This document shows positions 38,200 through 51,593 of a stretch of 64,000 nucleotides of DNA, one piece after another. Origin of the DNA: Epiperipatus broadwayi (Eukaryota > Onychophora > Udeonychophora > Euonychophora > Peripatidae); contig JAQFVV010006506.1 of assembly GCA_028023455.1 (NCBI GenBank), positions 808,501 through 872,500 of the forward strand, given 5' to 3'. The notes beneath the pieces are model-generated. The model searched no databases. It saw only the letters and a list, made by a program, of their open reading frames with translations, and had not been told where the DNA came from. The position numbers and the translations under genes are program-made. Numbering within the stretch: position 1 is the stretch's first letter; every line of letters begins with the position of its first letter.

Positions 38200-41100
38200 T
38201 TAAAGATTTAACAAACTAAACATAATTGTTTTTTTTAAAAATGAACTTTAATCTGACTTTCCAAATTAATAATTAATGTTTAAATTTTATATAGTTAAGT
38301 TTGCTAAAATCATTTCCATTTTCATTTTTTTTCTTATTAATATTTACTGTAGAAATTATTAAATGCATTATGTTTAAGTTGGGCATAGACGCTTGCATGG
38401 ATTCATTCATGTTTAATTACGTTTTTGTTTTTATATATGAATAAAATATAAAGACATTCGGTAAATAATGATATCTTACCGTGAATATCTAAAATGTATT
38501 TATTCGGATGTCTTTTTAGTTATTGGTGTCAGTGCAGCATTTTATGATGGATGCCATATGAGTTTCTTATGAAATTCCTCTGCAATTACATCAATGACTT
38601 TATATTTTGATCATTTATGTTTATTTTGAAATGTTTTTGAGCATGTAATCTGTGTAGTCGATCTATGCTCAACATTAAAAAACAAACTTTTATAAATCCA
38701 CCTGTGCAAATTTAAATAAATATTAAATTTAAGTTGGACATGAATGGCTATATAGATTTGTAAAGTTATATTAAGAGAGGGTAATCTTAGGTTATTCGTT
38801 TCGCAGTTTAATTAGGTCAATGGATTGGATATATCGGTGTAATTAGTAAATGTAGTATGAGGTTCGCTACATGCAGGATCTCCATTATATGCCCCACACC
38901 TCTGTTTGCCTATGGAAGGGAATAGTAAGATGGAGAAATGCTGTCCCTTCCTATACAGCTTTTTTATTGTTCTTACCATACAGATGTAACATTCCTGTAT
39001 TGGACAAGAGTCAATGTCTTCTCTAACCATTCTGTTCAGATGTACATTCCTGGACAGTATGGAATATATTTGTGCTGTTGTATTTTCATGCTACATTGAA
39101 TACATCAATGTATCAGATGAATTGACGCCAGTTTGACTGCAAACTTTTGGCCTAAGGTTAAATAATGGATATAATATTTTCTTTTCAAATGCAGATCTAT
39201 GTAGTTTATTCATACTTGACAATCTTAAAATAAATATAAATTTCATCTGTGTAGATAATTTAGAATTTTAAAATAATAAGTTAAATTAAAAGAATATTAA
39301 AATCTAAAATAATAAATATTATTCCTCAAAATTTAAAATGATTCAAAATTTATATGTGCATAAATAAATGTTTGTGTGTTAATTACTGGCAGTGGCTTTT
39401 ATTTTTTTATATATTTTTAAGATACAAATTAAACAAGTTATTTATTATCTCAGTGTCTCCATGAGCTAGTGACAATCGGCTAACAGTCTAATAATTTAAA
39501 TAAAGTGGAATCTTAACAGCACATATTGGCCTACTTTATAAATTTTTCTAGTGTCAAATGCCTAGATGGCGCCCTTGTAGTGCAGATACGATAGACTGCT
39601 TAATCCACATTCTTTCGGATCGTTATAATATATATATATGAAAAACAAAAAACAAGTTAAAAACTTGCTAAAGCTTGTATTTATGTCAATAGATGGCGTT
39701 CTACCAAAAACACCATCAAGCATATGTTTACATAAATGTCAGAGCAAGCATTCACTATCTCTAATTTAATTCCACTTTCAGATCATGATTTCAAGCTATT
39801 TGCTATCATCAGTGAAAGACAGGAATAAGAAACTAGATCTAAACACAAACTCTGAGCGTTTATGAAACAGTTTCTATTCAGCTTGCAAGCGTGAATCTTT
39901 TAGATACGTAATGTCTTCAAACTTAGCATAGCAAGCCAGATAGCTATATGGGTCTGATCTCAGTTCAGCATCACCACATAGTAGAAGCCTCTGCAATATA
40001 TATCATTGCTAGAAAGACCTCAAAGGTATATTTATGAAAAACAATCTGAAATAATGAAATATTTTTTTTTTTGTAATTGGCAGGTAGAAAGATAAATAGA
40101 TTTTGCTAGAGCACTGTTGGATAATGTTTTTATGTTTTTAATATTTTCTTTTTCTAAACAGTGGAATCACTACTTACTAAGTAGTTATTAATGATGGGTA
40201 ATTGACAGTAAAAAAAAAATACCCATATATATATATATATTAGTAATACAATTTTATTATTAAGAAAATGCCAATCTTAATATTAAAAAAAGTTGTGCAT
40301 AGTTATGTATATATGTTGAGTGTTTGTGTTGTGTTAGTTGATTTGACAATGACTTAAATAAATAAAAAACACAATAATTATAGCAGTAGAAAATAAATCA
40401 ATATTTCAAATGTAAGTGAGATAAAAATATTATAAATTTATTTTAGAACGTGTTGTATTATTTTTTTTAATGAATCAATGTAAAAAAATATTTTAAAAGC
40501 TGGAACGCTTGTTTTCAAATAATAGAAATAGCGCCAAGATAAAAAGGAAACAATTAAGAAATCGTCTTTTTTTTTTTTCTCTGGTTGGCAAAAGAGATTG
40601 GTCATGCTAGTTAGATCAGGAGGATTATATTTTTATATTGTTACAAAATAGACAATTTTTCTTAATTAATTCGACATTCGAATAAAAAAATAAAAGAAAT
40701 GAATGGAACATTAATCTGGTTTATTCGATAGAGAAGTGGAAATCATTATTAATTCAAATTTTTTTAAAAAGGAAAAGTAACCTGATGTTTGTTTAAAAGG
40801 AACTGAAAAAAAAGAAGAAATTAAAACAGTTAAGTTTTATTCTGTTTATAAAAATATTTTATTAGACTATAAATTTATATAAAGTTGTATATATATATAT
40901 ATAGTTCAAGCATGAAATATTTTGGCTAAAGAGCATAACTGTATCGGGATTGAAGCATTGTTCCTATCGACTATGACCATATAAAATATCAAGATGTGAC
41001 TGTCTACAGTCTGTTTGCCTGAGGAGTTGACATTTACACTGGATAAAAATCTATGGGATGAATAACACCTAACTACACACAGACTGCCCACTGAGATACT

Positions 41101-42144
41101 TCAGGATGCTCTGTAAATCAAACGGTCGTTCTACCAACATCTATTTAACAAAATACATCATCCGTAAGGACTTTGTATAAAGGAAAATTGTAAATTGTTT
41201 TATTTTATTTTTTATATCAATTTGTATTTTTTTATTTTAATTTTTATCTCATCTTATATTTGGAAAAAGCGATTGCTAACTATATATAGAGGGAACAATC
41301 CAATATGGGAAAATATCAAGAGAGTAAGGGGGGAGGGGGGATAGGTTGAAACGTTTATTTTTTTTAATAAAGTTTAAATGATTTACTTTCTACTGACAGA
41401 TGTGAAATTGAAATATGCACAAACAATGAAGTGCTTCACTAGGTAAGAGATTTTTATTATTTTTTTTAAAGCCACTGATATAAAATATGTACCACATGAC
41501 ACGTCTAATTATATATATGTTACTAATATTTCTTAAGATAAATTGAATAAATTACTAACATTTTTCTTTTAAATAGCATTCTTTATCTTATGTTCTATCA
41601 TATTCTGTGTTGTGTTATCATTATATTTTTTCATGATTATTATATTTGAGGTTGCAGTTAAATTTACTTAAAGTTGGCAGTCTCAGTGTGAATTAATCAT
41701 TTTTTTATTATTATCATAATAGACATAGAAACTGTAAATCCATAGAGATATCCAAGTAATTTATGGGCATCATTTTTTTTTTTATATATATTTTTCTTTA
41801 TTGAGATTTTTTAAATATTTTTCTATATAGAAATTTTCTTTGCTTTTCTAAATTGTTTAAGAATCTATATTTATGTTTAAATATATCCAATTTTTGTTTG
41901 TAAATAAATATTATGAAGTTGTGTTAATTAACAGGATCTCTGTAGTTTTGTTGATCCAGCATTTGCATTCAATTACACACTTAGATTGCATCTTATAACC
42001 AGTGTTATACACATGCACATCCACATTATTGTTTAATAAGCATGGGAGAGAACAGTAAATACAGGTTATATTTTGTTTGATAGATAGGATGTATTATTTT
42101 AGTTGTTAACTAAAAGTATGCATAGATACATACCTGTTAAGAGA
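38200..42144. other. AT-rich sequence with a few less AT-rich patches, no gene recognised
   Basis: TA tracts occur at about 39628, 40226 and 40889. Patches at 38812-39150, 39560-40010 and 40904-41160 are less AT-rich and look like interspersed repeats, but I find no ends, duplications or domains. The ORFs at 38812-39030 and 40906-41091 are short and unassigned. Confidence 0.6.
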
Positions 42145-42440
42145 TTCGAATGTGAATTCTTCGTGAGTTTGAATATCTGAGGCAACAGTTTTGGAAAAGA
42201 GTGGTGAGATGTGAGATGAACTGATTTGGATTGCATGTAAATTTGATGGATTATGCTTAGGCTGGTTTATTGAAAATGGATGTAATCATGAGTCAGGTGT
42301 TTCATCGTTTTATCTCTAGCATCCTATGTGAAGACTCTAGGTCTGACAGTAGTTAGATGCAAGCTTGCTCTCTTTCACCTATATACGTGGATGAACCAGT
42401 TTGTTGCATGGGGCACTATCAACTTTGGGATAAGGCAGAT
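42145..42440. repeat. dispersed repeat, copy 2 (partner at 9385-9640)
   Basis: AATTCTTCGTGAGTTTGAAT, TTTCATCGTTTTATCTCTAGC and GAAGACTCTAGGTCTGA correspond in order to words in the copy at 9385-9640. This copy is less decayed and extends further (GGATGAACCAGTTTGTTGC onward). Confidence 0.6.
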
Positions 42441-45400
42441 AGGTGCACCAGCACTTTTAGATTGGGAGTAAGTTGGTATATATTATGGAAGAACTAGCTG
42501 ATTGTTAAAGTTGATCTGTGTGTGTGTGCATAAAATTTCTGAACATATTTAAATTGTCCTACAATAATACATGATTAAACTTTTTAACTTATATTTTTAA
42601 TAATACAAATACTCTATGCTAGGTTTATTTAAACTGCATATCAATGAAATATATTAATTCATTTACATAACATATTTGAATTGTTATATAAAATACAATG
42701 AAAGACTTAAAATTGGCATATATTTGTATATACCTATACTAATTTGTTACAATAATAAATTTATTAAAATTTACATTTTCACAATTAAATTCTTTGTTGA
42801 AATTATATTATAACATTCAAATATTTTTATGGTAAGTTTGACTTTTCTGGGTAGAGTTTCCTTTTTTGTTTAAAATAAGTACTATCAGGTTTTTGAATGG
42901 ATTATTGTTGATTGATTTCAAATGTCTTTTTTTAGTTTAAAAGATTTTTGGAAATCTTTTTCTTGTTTGATAATTATAACATTGTTTGTTTTTTCTAAAT
43001 TATTAATATAAATTTAAACCTTTTTTTCTTCTTTTATAAAAATTTTAAACTTATATATATATATATATCAGTTACAAAAATATCATTTTACTAAGAAAAC
43101 TATTAAAAATTTAATTATCACATATAATGCTACTCATCATCTGCTGTATATACTTTTATCTGCGCTTCTCTTCCTTTCGATACATCAGCATACAATGAAT
43201 TACTTCTCTGTCAAGCTGGGGTTCCCTGGGAAAGCTGAAATATTTTTCTTGATGAGTTTGTTTAGCTGATTGTCATCATCAGGAAAAATATCCATGTCAA
43301 ATGTTGATCTTTAGTTTCATCTCCCCTCTGTCTAGTCATATTCCAGATAAGCAGCTGTTTTGGTTTGGGCTTCAGGTAAACTAGCTGTCTTGGTTTGATA
43401 GATTGCCAGCAGGAAACTGTCCTCTCCATAGTTAAAGCTATTAATTTCAACATGAACAAGTGGGTCATTTTGTCTGAGTGAATTCAAACTCATGTAATGG
43501 AAAATTGTAGCAGCTCCTGGATCTACTGTTCTGCCTTCAGCTATATCAGTTCTTGGTAGCTATTCTGCCAAATTTATGCTACAGCCAACAACAAACAGCA
43601 GCTATCTATTTTGATTAGCTAATTACTGCCACTTACTCAAATTTTTTAGGAACCCAACTATTATATTAAGCTCTTATAAAAAACTGCATTCCAGATTGCA
43701 GCTGATATTTTTATGAGCTCGTTTATAGTCTTGGTGAGAAAATAACAACCCTTAATTTAAAAACACAGGCTTTTTTTATTTCTCTAATCTCTTTTGAAAA
43801 CAAGCTTGAAATTTTTATCAAAAAGTGAGATTGGTAAAAGTTGAATTTATTTAACTTTAATCCTTTGAAATTTGACCAAAGGTGTGATCTATATACATGC
43901 TTTTACCATCTCCAAATCACTTTTAATTAAAAGCTAATTTTTGAAATTTTTATCAGTTTAATTAATTAAAAAAAATTCAAAATAGATAATAGACATTTTT
44001 ACATAGATATTGTATATAAGCTTGTTTTTAAATTCAAAATCAGAATCAGAATAATATATATTAAACCTTTTTAAATATTTATTTCATAATAAAATTTTAT
44101 TTTAAATGGATAGTTTTTCAACATTTCACTTATAATTATTTTATTCAAGAAAATGTAGAAAAATATTTGCAAAAAATTATGTCAGTGATTATTTGTACTT
44201 TTTTTTTCAATGTTATATATGTATATATATTTGTGCACACACATTATATCATTGTGGGCCTTGTAACCCAATTGGTTATCATAGCTTAATTTTACTTTAA
44301 GTAAATTATTGTGAACATTGTATAATGTTATAGTTGTAACATTTTAAAGCTATTATATCAATGTTTATCTATTCTTCAGCAGTAAAATAATTTTACACAG
44401 CTTAACAATAATGAGTTTTAATTAACATTAAAATTAAATGCTAGTAATTTCAAATTTTAAATTTAAAATGCTTATTTAATTTTAGTTTATCTGTAAAACT
44501 TTTAAAGAGTTTATATTAATGTTTAAAATTAAAAAAAGCAAGTTCATACTTTATATTTTACTTTACTCGTAATAACCAAAGCTATCATATTTAATTATCT
44601 TTAAATGTAAAATAGATTTTTCTAGTTAAATATTTTAAAAATAATGTAATTATAATAAGCATTTAATAAAGTTAGCATTTAAATTAGAAGTTGAATAAAT
44701 GTTGAATTAATTGATAAATATGACATTTATTTAATGTTGTTTGGTTTAAATATTTTTTAAATAATTTCTCATTTTAGAACCTATTCAAAAATATTTGCCT
44801 AGATTTAAAAAGAGCAATAAATGAATGTATTAAATTGTGTTAATATTTGATTGGTTACATTTGTAATAAGTTTTATATTATGTAATATTTTTTAGTTTAT
44901 CCTAGTAATTTATAATACTTTTTATTTTTTTATTCAATCCAGAAACTATTTTCAATTAATTTCAAATGTATAGGCAAAAGTTAATTTATTGTGAAGTTTA
45001 GATTTTAATCAAATAGTATTTGATATACAAGCTATTTAGTGATAGATAAGTCAAAATTTCAAACAATTCAGAGAAGAGGTTGTAAGTTCAAAGTTAAATA
45101 AGCAGTCTGGTAAAATGACCATATGACCAAAATTACAAATAAGGTGGCACAGGCACCTGATATCAGTTCAATTAATTCTCATATTTTTTTCATTTCCTCA
45201 AGGTTATCAATCAAATTTAATTGTTTGTCACTGTTCAATTTAAACTTTAACAAATTTTGGCAAAAGTTTGATTTTATTTAAAACTTTTGTTTGTTACTCA
45301 TTCACTATATTAGGTTAGATATATACATTGATACAGTTATCTGAACAAAAACACCAAGGAAAATGAAGTATCTGGAATGGCCAATGGAATGTTAAAATAG

Positions 45401-46441
45401 CTTGTTATTACAATATTTAGATTAGTATTTTAAAATTTACAATGATGGAAAACATTGGAATTTATTGTTCTTTTTATTGCTATCACTGGAGAACAATCAT
45501 GAATTTGGGAAATAAATTGAACTTCTACTTTAAAATTAAAATTGCTGAGGAATATCTAATTCTATTATTGGCAAAAACATCACCAAAATTGCTAGTAATT
45601 TCTTAATAGCATCTCCATAGTATTTATCTTAAGTCAGTATATTTTTTGAAATTAATTTATATAGATAAAGACTTTAATTCAAATAACAATTATAAATTGA
45701 CATTATAAATATGTTTCGATGTTCAATAATAATTAATTCTACAAAAGAAAAATAATTGACTAAACTAATTTATAATTCAATAATAATAATTTTATTTGTG
45801 CTAAATCATTGTTTTTAAAAAGCTATTTTTTGTTAGGGAATGATTTTCAATTGTTTTTCCCTGAAAGAGAAATGAAATAATGTATATTTAAGTGGAGTGA
45901 TAAAATTTAACTTATTACAAACTGTTTATTTGATAAAATATGTAAATTTTAAAATGGTTTTATTTCATAAAATGAAAATACCAAACTTTTTGTATGATAA
46001 TGGCATTACAATAAATGAATTAAAATAGCTGCTTTATATTTTAATAATTTAATAAGTCCTGTGCAAATGTTTAAATCTCATAAATATTTTTTTTCATCCA
46101 AGTGTTGTTATAGAACGCACTAATGTCTCAAAGATTATAGTTAATCAAACATTTCCTCCTGAAAATGTTTAACAATTGTAATAAATAATAATAATTGAAG
46201 TGCTCTATTATTCTATATGATATTACTAATACCAATTTACAAAACTTTGCACAATGGATCAATTTAATTTAATCAACCTAAATTAAAGATTTGTGATATA
46301 TTTACTGCAGGATTTTGAATATTTATTAGTCTTGATATCCATAAATATTTGATAATAGAACTAAATAAATTTACCCAGGATATCTAAAGAACATGTTATG
46401 CATTGTCTAATTATATTATAAATTATATTTTAATGATATTA
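42441..46441. other. AT-rich sequence, no gene recognised
   Basis: (TA)n lies at about 43053-43068. A less AT-rich stretch at about 43130-43600 contains an unassigned 68-codon minus-strand ORF (43262-43468). The remainder, especially 43900-46440, is very AT-rich with no structure I can name. Confidence 0.65.
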
Positions 46442-46449
46442 TCTTAAAT

Positions 46450-46898
46450 CATGGGTGGGCAATTGTTTTAGCTCGGGGGCCACAGAGGATGGCAAAGGGC
46501 CGCACATATTTTTTCATGACACAATAAACAGACTGATTTATTCCCTGTATTAACAATGAAATACTAGTTTGTCCATTCTTCATTAAACATGACATTCATC
46601 ATGATTTTACATTTTTTGGAGGGTTCATGGTTTCAATAAAATTGAAAATGCATATATTTGCTAATGAAAAAACAAAATTGAAATTAACAATATCAACTGG
46701 AAAGGCACTGCACATCATATCTACATTCTGCATGTGTGATTAACATGGCCATCCTAGTGGAAGGTACGAGATGAACCTTTGGTTGCACATGGGAAGGAAA
46801 TCTCAGTTCAAGAGAGATTTTTCTAATTGTCTTGGTAGGCTGCATAAAAACTCTTAGCAGGCTGCATGAGGAATCAGGCCACTATTTGCCCACCCATG
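46450..46898. mobile_element. hAT-type MITE, 449 bp, with 8-bp target duplication
   Basis: The ends are CATGGGTGGGCAA (46450-46462) and its exact reverse complement TTGCCCACCCATG (46886-46898). The 8-bp direct repeat TCTTAAAT flanks them at 46442-46449 and 46899-46906. An 8-bp duplication and CA...TG ends fit the hAT superfamily, as does the subterminal GGGGGCCACA...GGGCCGCACAT. No transposase is encoded; the short ORF starting at 46832 reads across the right end. It depends on an hAT transposase made elsewhere. Confidence 0.88.
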
Positions 46899-46906
46899 TC
46901 TTAAAT

Positions 46907-48799
46907 AATGGATGCATTCTGTACACAATATGCTATTGCCAACATTCTTTTTTATATTCAAGTAATGAAAAATTGTTCAAGAATAAAGAAGGACATTATT
47001 ATTTAATTTTATTGATTTGGGGTAAAAAGGTTATATTTATTTTATGATTTTATACTATCTTATGATGTGCATATATAATGTATTTCATGTTATAAGCTAT
47101 GAATTGGTTAAAGTTCTCAGAGTAGTAATGTGTCATATGATCTTATTTGAAATAGTATGTCTCTCTTAAAAATATGAATAATTTATATATGAATGTATAT
47201 TATGTTTATGTAAGCAAAATAAGCACATGCATATTTCTGTGTTTTTTTATGATTTATTGCCTAATGTTAATAGAATCATATTTGTTATTAGTTAAATGTT
47301 ATTTATCATATTTTACATTGCCTAGCTCTTATATTTTGTTGTAGATAAAATTATTTTTTATGAGTGATTTTTATATGCCAGTATAGTTTATGAATGGTTG
47401 TTAGTTTTCATTATTAATTTATCCAGCTTATTTTTCAGAAGAGATGGAAGCTTTGAGCTCTGTCTTATTATTTGTTGTCCTGCTAGCATTTTGTCTCTAA
47501 TGCATATATTATTTTCCAGATTAGTGATAAAGTCCTAGATCCTTTACTAGTTATCTAAAGAAGATGTTTTCTATAAAAATGTTATCATACTTTTACTTTG
47601 CCTTACTTTATGATTATTGAAGTTTGATATTGTTTGCAATATATTTAATACAAAAAATGTGCAAGATTTTGCAATTGATTTATCTGGCATTTTTAGTGAT
47701 GTTATCATGGTATTGAAGAATTCACATTGAGGAGTTATACTTCACCTATAAGAGCATTTTTCATTAGCATAGGTGGGAAAACACATTGTAAATGTTGTTA
47801 GTTGCCCTGTCTAAATATGATAAACAATTGGTTTTAAAATATTACTAGCATTGAAATTGAATATAGCATGAAGTAGATATGGATTCTGAAAAAATAATGT
47901 TGATCATGTTAACATAGAAAATAATTTAAGGGTATCAGAAAAATATTTAGATCTGAAGAAATATGAATACAGAGTAAGGCAGAGATAGAAAAATTGAAAA
48001 ATGAAATAGTAGAAATGGTATGTGCATCAAAGTTGGAATATATAGAAGCTTGGAAATCAAATATGAAATTCAGTGGATAAATGAATAAATTCAGAGAGTT
48101 GAGTAAAGTAACTAATAAATATAAAGATTTGCTGGGACCAATTGTTGAACAAAGATTAGGAATTGTAGAAGGATTAAACAGATTTAAAGTAGAACCAAGG
48201 TTCTAACTATCAGTGAGATATAGTAAAGGTAGTAGAAAGGTGTGTAAAGGATATTAGGTTGCATGAAGTTTTTAGTCTTTATTTGATCCTTTGAATTCTA
48301 TTACACAAAATGAATTTGCTTAGAGAATTTGGAAAAGACAAAATATATGAAGGTACCTTGATTTTAAAATAGATGTAATCAATGATAATTCTCAAAAACA
48401 GTGATACTAAAGAACATGAACAATAAATTTGTACATTATATACATTGTAAATGCATGTATTATGATGCTGAAAGGATTGAAAATATTCTATTGGCATAAT
48501 ATTTATGCCTTCATAATAAATAAAAGTAGGTGTTGTTAATTATAAAACCTAAAGACACTCATAAATCATATACTGGAGTATTTCACCCCATTTTTGACTA
48601 AACCCATTGAAATTTTGTCATTAATATTACACAGATCTCTTATATCATTTAACAGATAAAATTTTATAATGATTTCTTATGATATTTTACAAAATTTGTA
48701 GCAGTGTAGCCAATATCAAGTAGTGATGTTTAAGGTGCAATAAAGTACCTTTCAGATGACTTGATATTAATAAAAAATATGCCTATGTGTTTGAAAAGG
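46907..48799. other. mostly empty; possible coiled-coil coding relic at about 47985-48206
   Basis: Most of the stretch is AT-rich without features. At about 47985-48206 the plus strand reads as a Lys/Glu-rich, coiled-coil-like peptide (EIEKLKNEIVEMV, then NKYKDLLGPIVEQRLG) broken by one stop. It may be a gag-like or host relic; I do not recognise it. Confidence 0.4.
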
Positions 48800-49235
48800 A
48801 AGGTTTTTAATAAATGTGTTTACCATTTCTTACTTATGGATCTGAGACTTAGACACTTAATAGAAGAAAAATACAGAGACTTCAGACCATTCAAAGAAGT
48901 ATGTAGATATGCAGGTTAGGAGTAACAAAAATATCAAGAATGCAATATATCAGTAAGAGTCTAAACAGGTGTTACTGACCTTATTGAAAAAGTTAAAAGA
49001 CTGAAGTGAAGATGCCCTGAACATATTGCTATAATAGATGATAATAGATGAACAATTGAAATTATAAATGGAATTCCAAAAGATTTAAAAGATCCAGAAA
49101 TAAACCACATGTGACATAAAATGGTAAGGTGTGATGTGGAGAAGAGAAGCTAAAGATCAGAGAAGGTAGTTTGAACTTAAAAAGACCTTCATCCTGCAGT
49201 GGACTGATATTATTTGATGATAGTGATGATGATCA
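48800..49235 (+). pseudogene. RTE-type LINE, 3' end fragment
   Basis: In several frames the plus strand reads the usual RTE C-terminus: a YGSET-like segment and RLQTIQRS (about 48830-48897), RTGVTD-like and EKVKRLK (about 48965-49003), a GHIA-like region (about 49018), IPKDLK and a DQRR-like segment ending FILQWTD (about 49188-49208). It stops close to a GATGATAGTGATGATGATCA tail, consistent with the short simple-repeat tails of RTE elements. The 5' part is absent. Confidence 0.75.
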
Positions 49236-49464
49236 CATGCCTGTCAAGAAATTAAAATATTTTAAAGTCTGAATAATGAGAAATAAATAAATTTAAAGGA
49301 TCGTTTTTATGATATATTTCTGAAATATCGTTTTATGGATTAATGATTAATCATGCTACATAGTTTTTTTATTTTGGAGCTTAATTATATAAACATAGTT
49401 GGTTTTGATACAATATATCATTTTATATAATAACATGCACAATGAGTGGAATATATATATATAT

Positions 49465-51095
49465 TGTACCGGGTTTGAATATGAGATGATCGAAACATCA
49501 AACTCTTAGGCAGAGAAGAACATACTCGGAGAGTATGTATGTCCAAATGATAGCTATAAAATATATAACTAGCATTACATTTCTGGGACATAACTTCTTC
49601 TCAACTGTTGAGTTCAACACCAAGTTCAAAGCACTTTTTTGTTTTGTATAAACATAGGTGCCAGCTATTCATCAATAAGATAAATAACACACATTGAACA
49701 ATGGCCACTAACTCAATGCCTAAGTTACACCCATAGACCAACTCAGCTACTTGTACTCAATAACAACTTTATTCAAAATTAGTGGTGAAAAAATTGATAA
49801 AAGAATTGATAAAAAGAATTGACCGACAAATAAAGTTTTAGTTTAAAGACAATTTATTTAATCAACATTTAATATACTAATTTTAAATACTCTTGTAAAT
49901 TTTAATAACAGAACACTGGTATTTATCTAATTTAACTAATAACACTGATATAATGATCATGCACATATTAACTCATACACTCACATATATAATAAGAAAC
50001 CATTAAATATTATTTGAAATTTAAACACGTATATTTAAAACACACAAATTAATAGTTCATTTTTAGGTGCTATAGAGTTCTTAAACTTGGCTCATTTACG
50101 AATCTGATTGGTACTTTTAGAAATGAATATAAGAAAATGTTTTACCTAGGATTTTAGGACGTGGATGCATCTTACTGTTTGCTGCTTCTAATAAAATATT
50201 CTAACCGGTAAGATTGGAAGTTTCTTGAGGAGGTTTCTTCCTTTTTCATCAGTATTATTACTGGATACAATTAGATACTGATGGAGATTCTTCAAGCTGT
50301 TACACTAACATTAGCCAGGCTGGAGAAAGTTGTATGTTTTCTGATGTTTTAACACTGCATTCTTAATTCTGATATAATTCACTGATAGATTGTACTGTAA
50401 TGCAACTCTGATGCAATTAACTAGACTGATTGTCCTCACTGAACTGTCCAATAAATTTGCTATTTATACATGCAAAGTGTTTTTGTTTTCATATCCACCA
50501 GCAATATCTGTTGTCAAAATTCCTTTAGTAGCTAATTCTTTTTAATCTTGTTGTTGGGTATGTTAATTAGCATCCATCACAAACATGTTGTTTTTATATC
50601 TTTAATTAGTAGCCACCTCTGTGTTTTTAAATATATTTTAAAGTTTTATTTTAATATTTATTCTCATGTGTTTTTCAATATGGTTTTAACATGCACATAT
50701 ACACACATTTATCATATATTTTATTAACAAGCTTACATTTCCACACATGTATAATTTATTCTAATAAACTCGAATGAAAAGAGATTTATATTTTAACTTT
50801 TAACTTATAATAATAAAAACTCTTTAACTTCTCCTATGAAAGTTTTAGTTTTTTCTACAGAAAAACTCCCCCTCTCCCCCTTTTAATGAATTAATTGTAA
50901 GTTTTATTTTAAGAACTCTTAAACTTTTAACTATTTATTTTAACAAATAATAATAAGAAAAACTCTTTACTTCTTTTATAAAACTTTTATTTCAAAACTT
51001 TTAAACTGTTACATATTATTTCTTTTAACAAAAGATTTTTGTTTTACTAAATGTTTTTAGATAAAAGTATTATGTACCAACTCAATGTTGGTACA
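49465..51095 (-). repeat. 3' LTR (minus-strand sense)
   Basis: It starts TGTACCGGGTTTGAATATG and ends ACTCAATGTTGGTACA on the plus strand, with a TATA-like TATAAATAG read on the minus strand at about 50459-50467. It differs from its partner by scattered substitutions and lacks about 30 bp present at about 54430-54475, so the insertion is not recent. Confidence 0.88.
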
Positions 51096-51100
51096 TTACA

Positions 51101-51114
51101 CCCCTCCTCCCTTT
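51101..51114 (-). promoter_or_regulatory. polypurine tract
   Basis: On the minus strand AAAGGGAGGAGGGG lies 5 bases upstream of the 3' LTR. This is the expected site and composition for plus-strand DNA priming. Confidence 0.75.
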
Positions 51115-51326
51115 GAGAGTAAAATGCATCATTTTTGACCATTTTATCTCTGATAACTTCAATTCTTAATTCTAAATATTTATTATTTTTCTAAGTTTGC
51201 TTTTTAATATATTTCACTTACATACTAAGGGCAATCTGTTTTGACTATCCTTTCCTTCTATCTATGCTGAATACATTGCTCACAATGATCTAAATCCTGG
51301 ATAACTACCATGAGAACAAACTAAGT

Positions 51327-51593
51327 TTGTGGCACAGGGATCCTTTGGAAATGAAGTGGAGGCAGATTCACTGGCTTATACTGACTTACACATATGGAAA
51401 TTTGAAGCTTCATTTGCCAGGTTTCTACTGGACTTGGAAAAAAGAAAGGATTGCTGCAAATGGCAGGAATTATCAACTGTCCATTTTTGACTTATGCTTT
51501 GGACCAAGGTATGAGATATGGGGATTCTCCCCTGAAGAAATGACTTACAACTTACTCTGGTTATTTCCAGGGCAGACTTTAAAAGAGGAATGA
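51327..51593 (+). CDS. unassigned ORF inside the LTR element, antisense to it
   Basis: An 88-codon frame on the strand opposite to the element's sense is less AT-rich than its surroundings and rich in Trp, Tyr and Leu (for example LPGFYWTWKKERIAANGRN and FDLCFGPRYEIWGFSPEE). It reads like real protein rather than AT-rich noise, but I recognise no domain. It may be an exon or gene fragment captured by the element, or a relic of another element. No splice sites or promoter were established. Confidence 0.3.
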   Translation: MWHRDPLEMKWRQIHWLILTYTYGNLKLHLPGFYWTWKKERIAANGRNYQLSIFDLCFGPRYEIWGFSPEEMTYNLLWLFPGQTLKEE

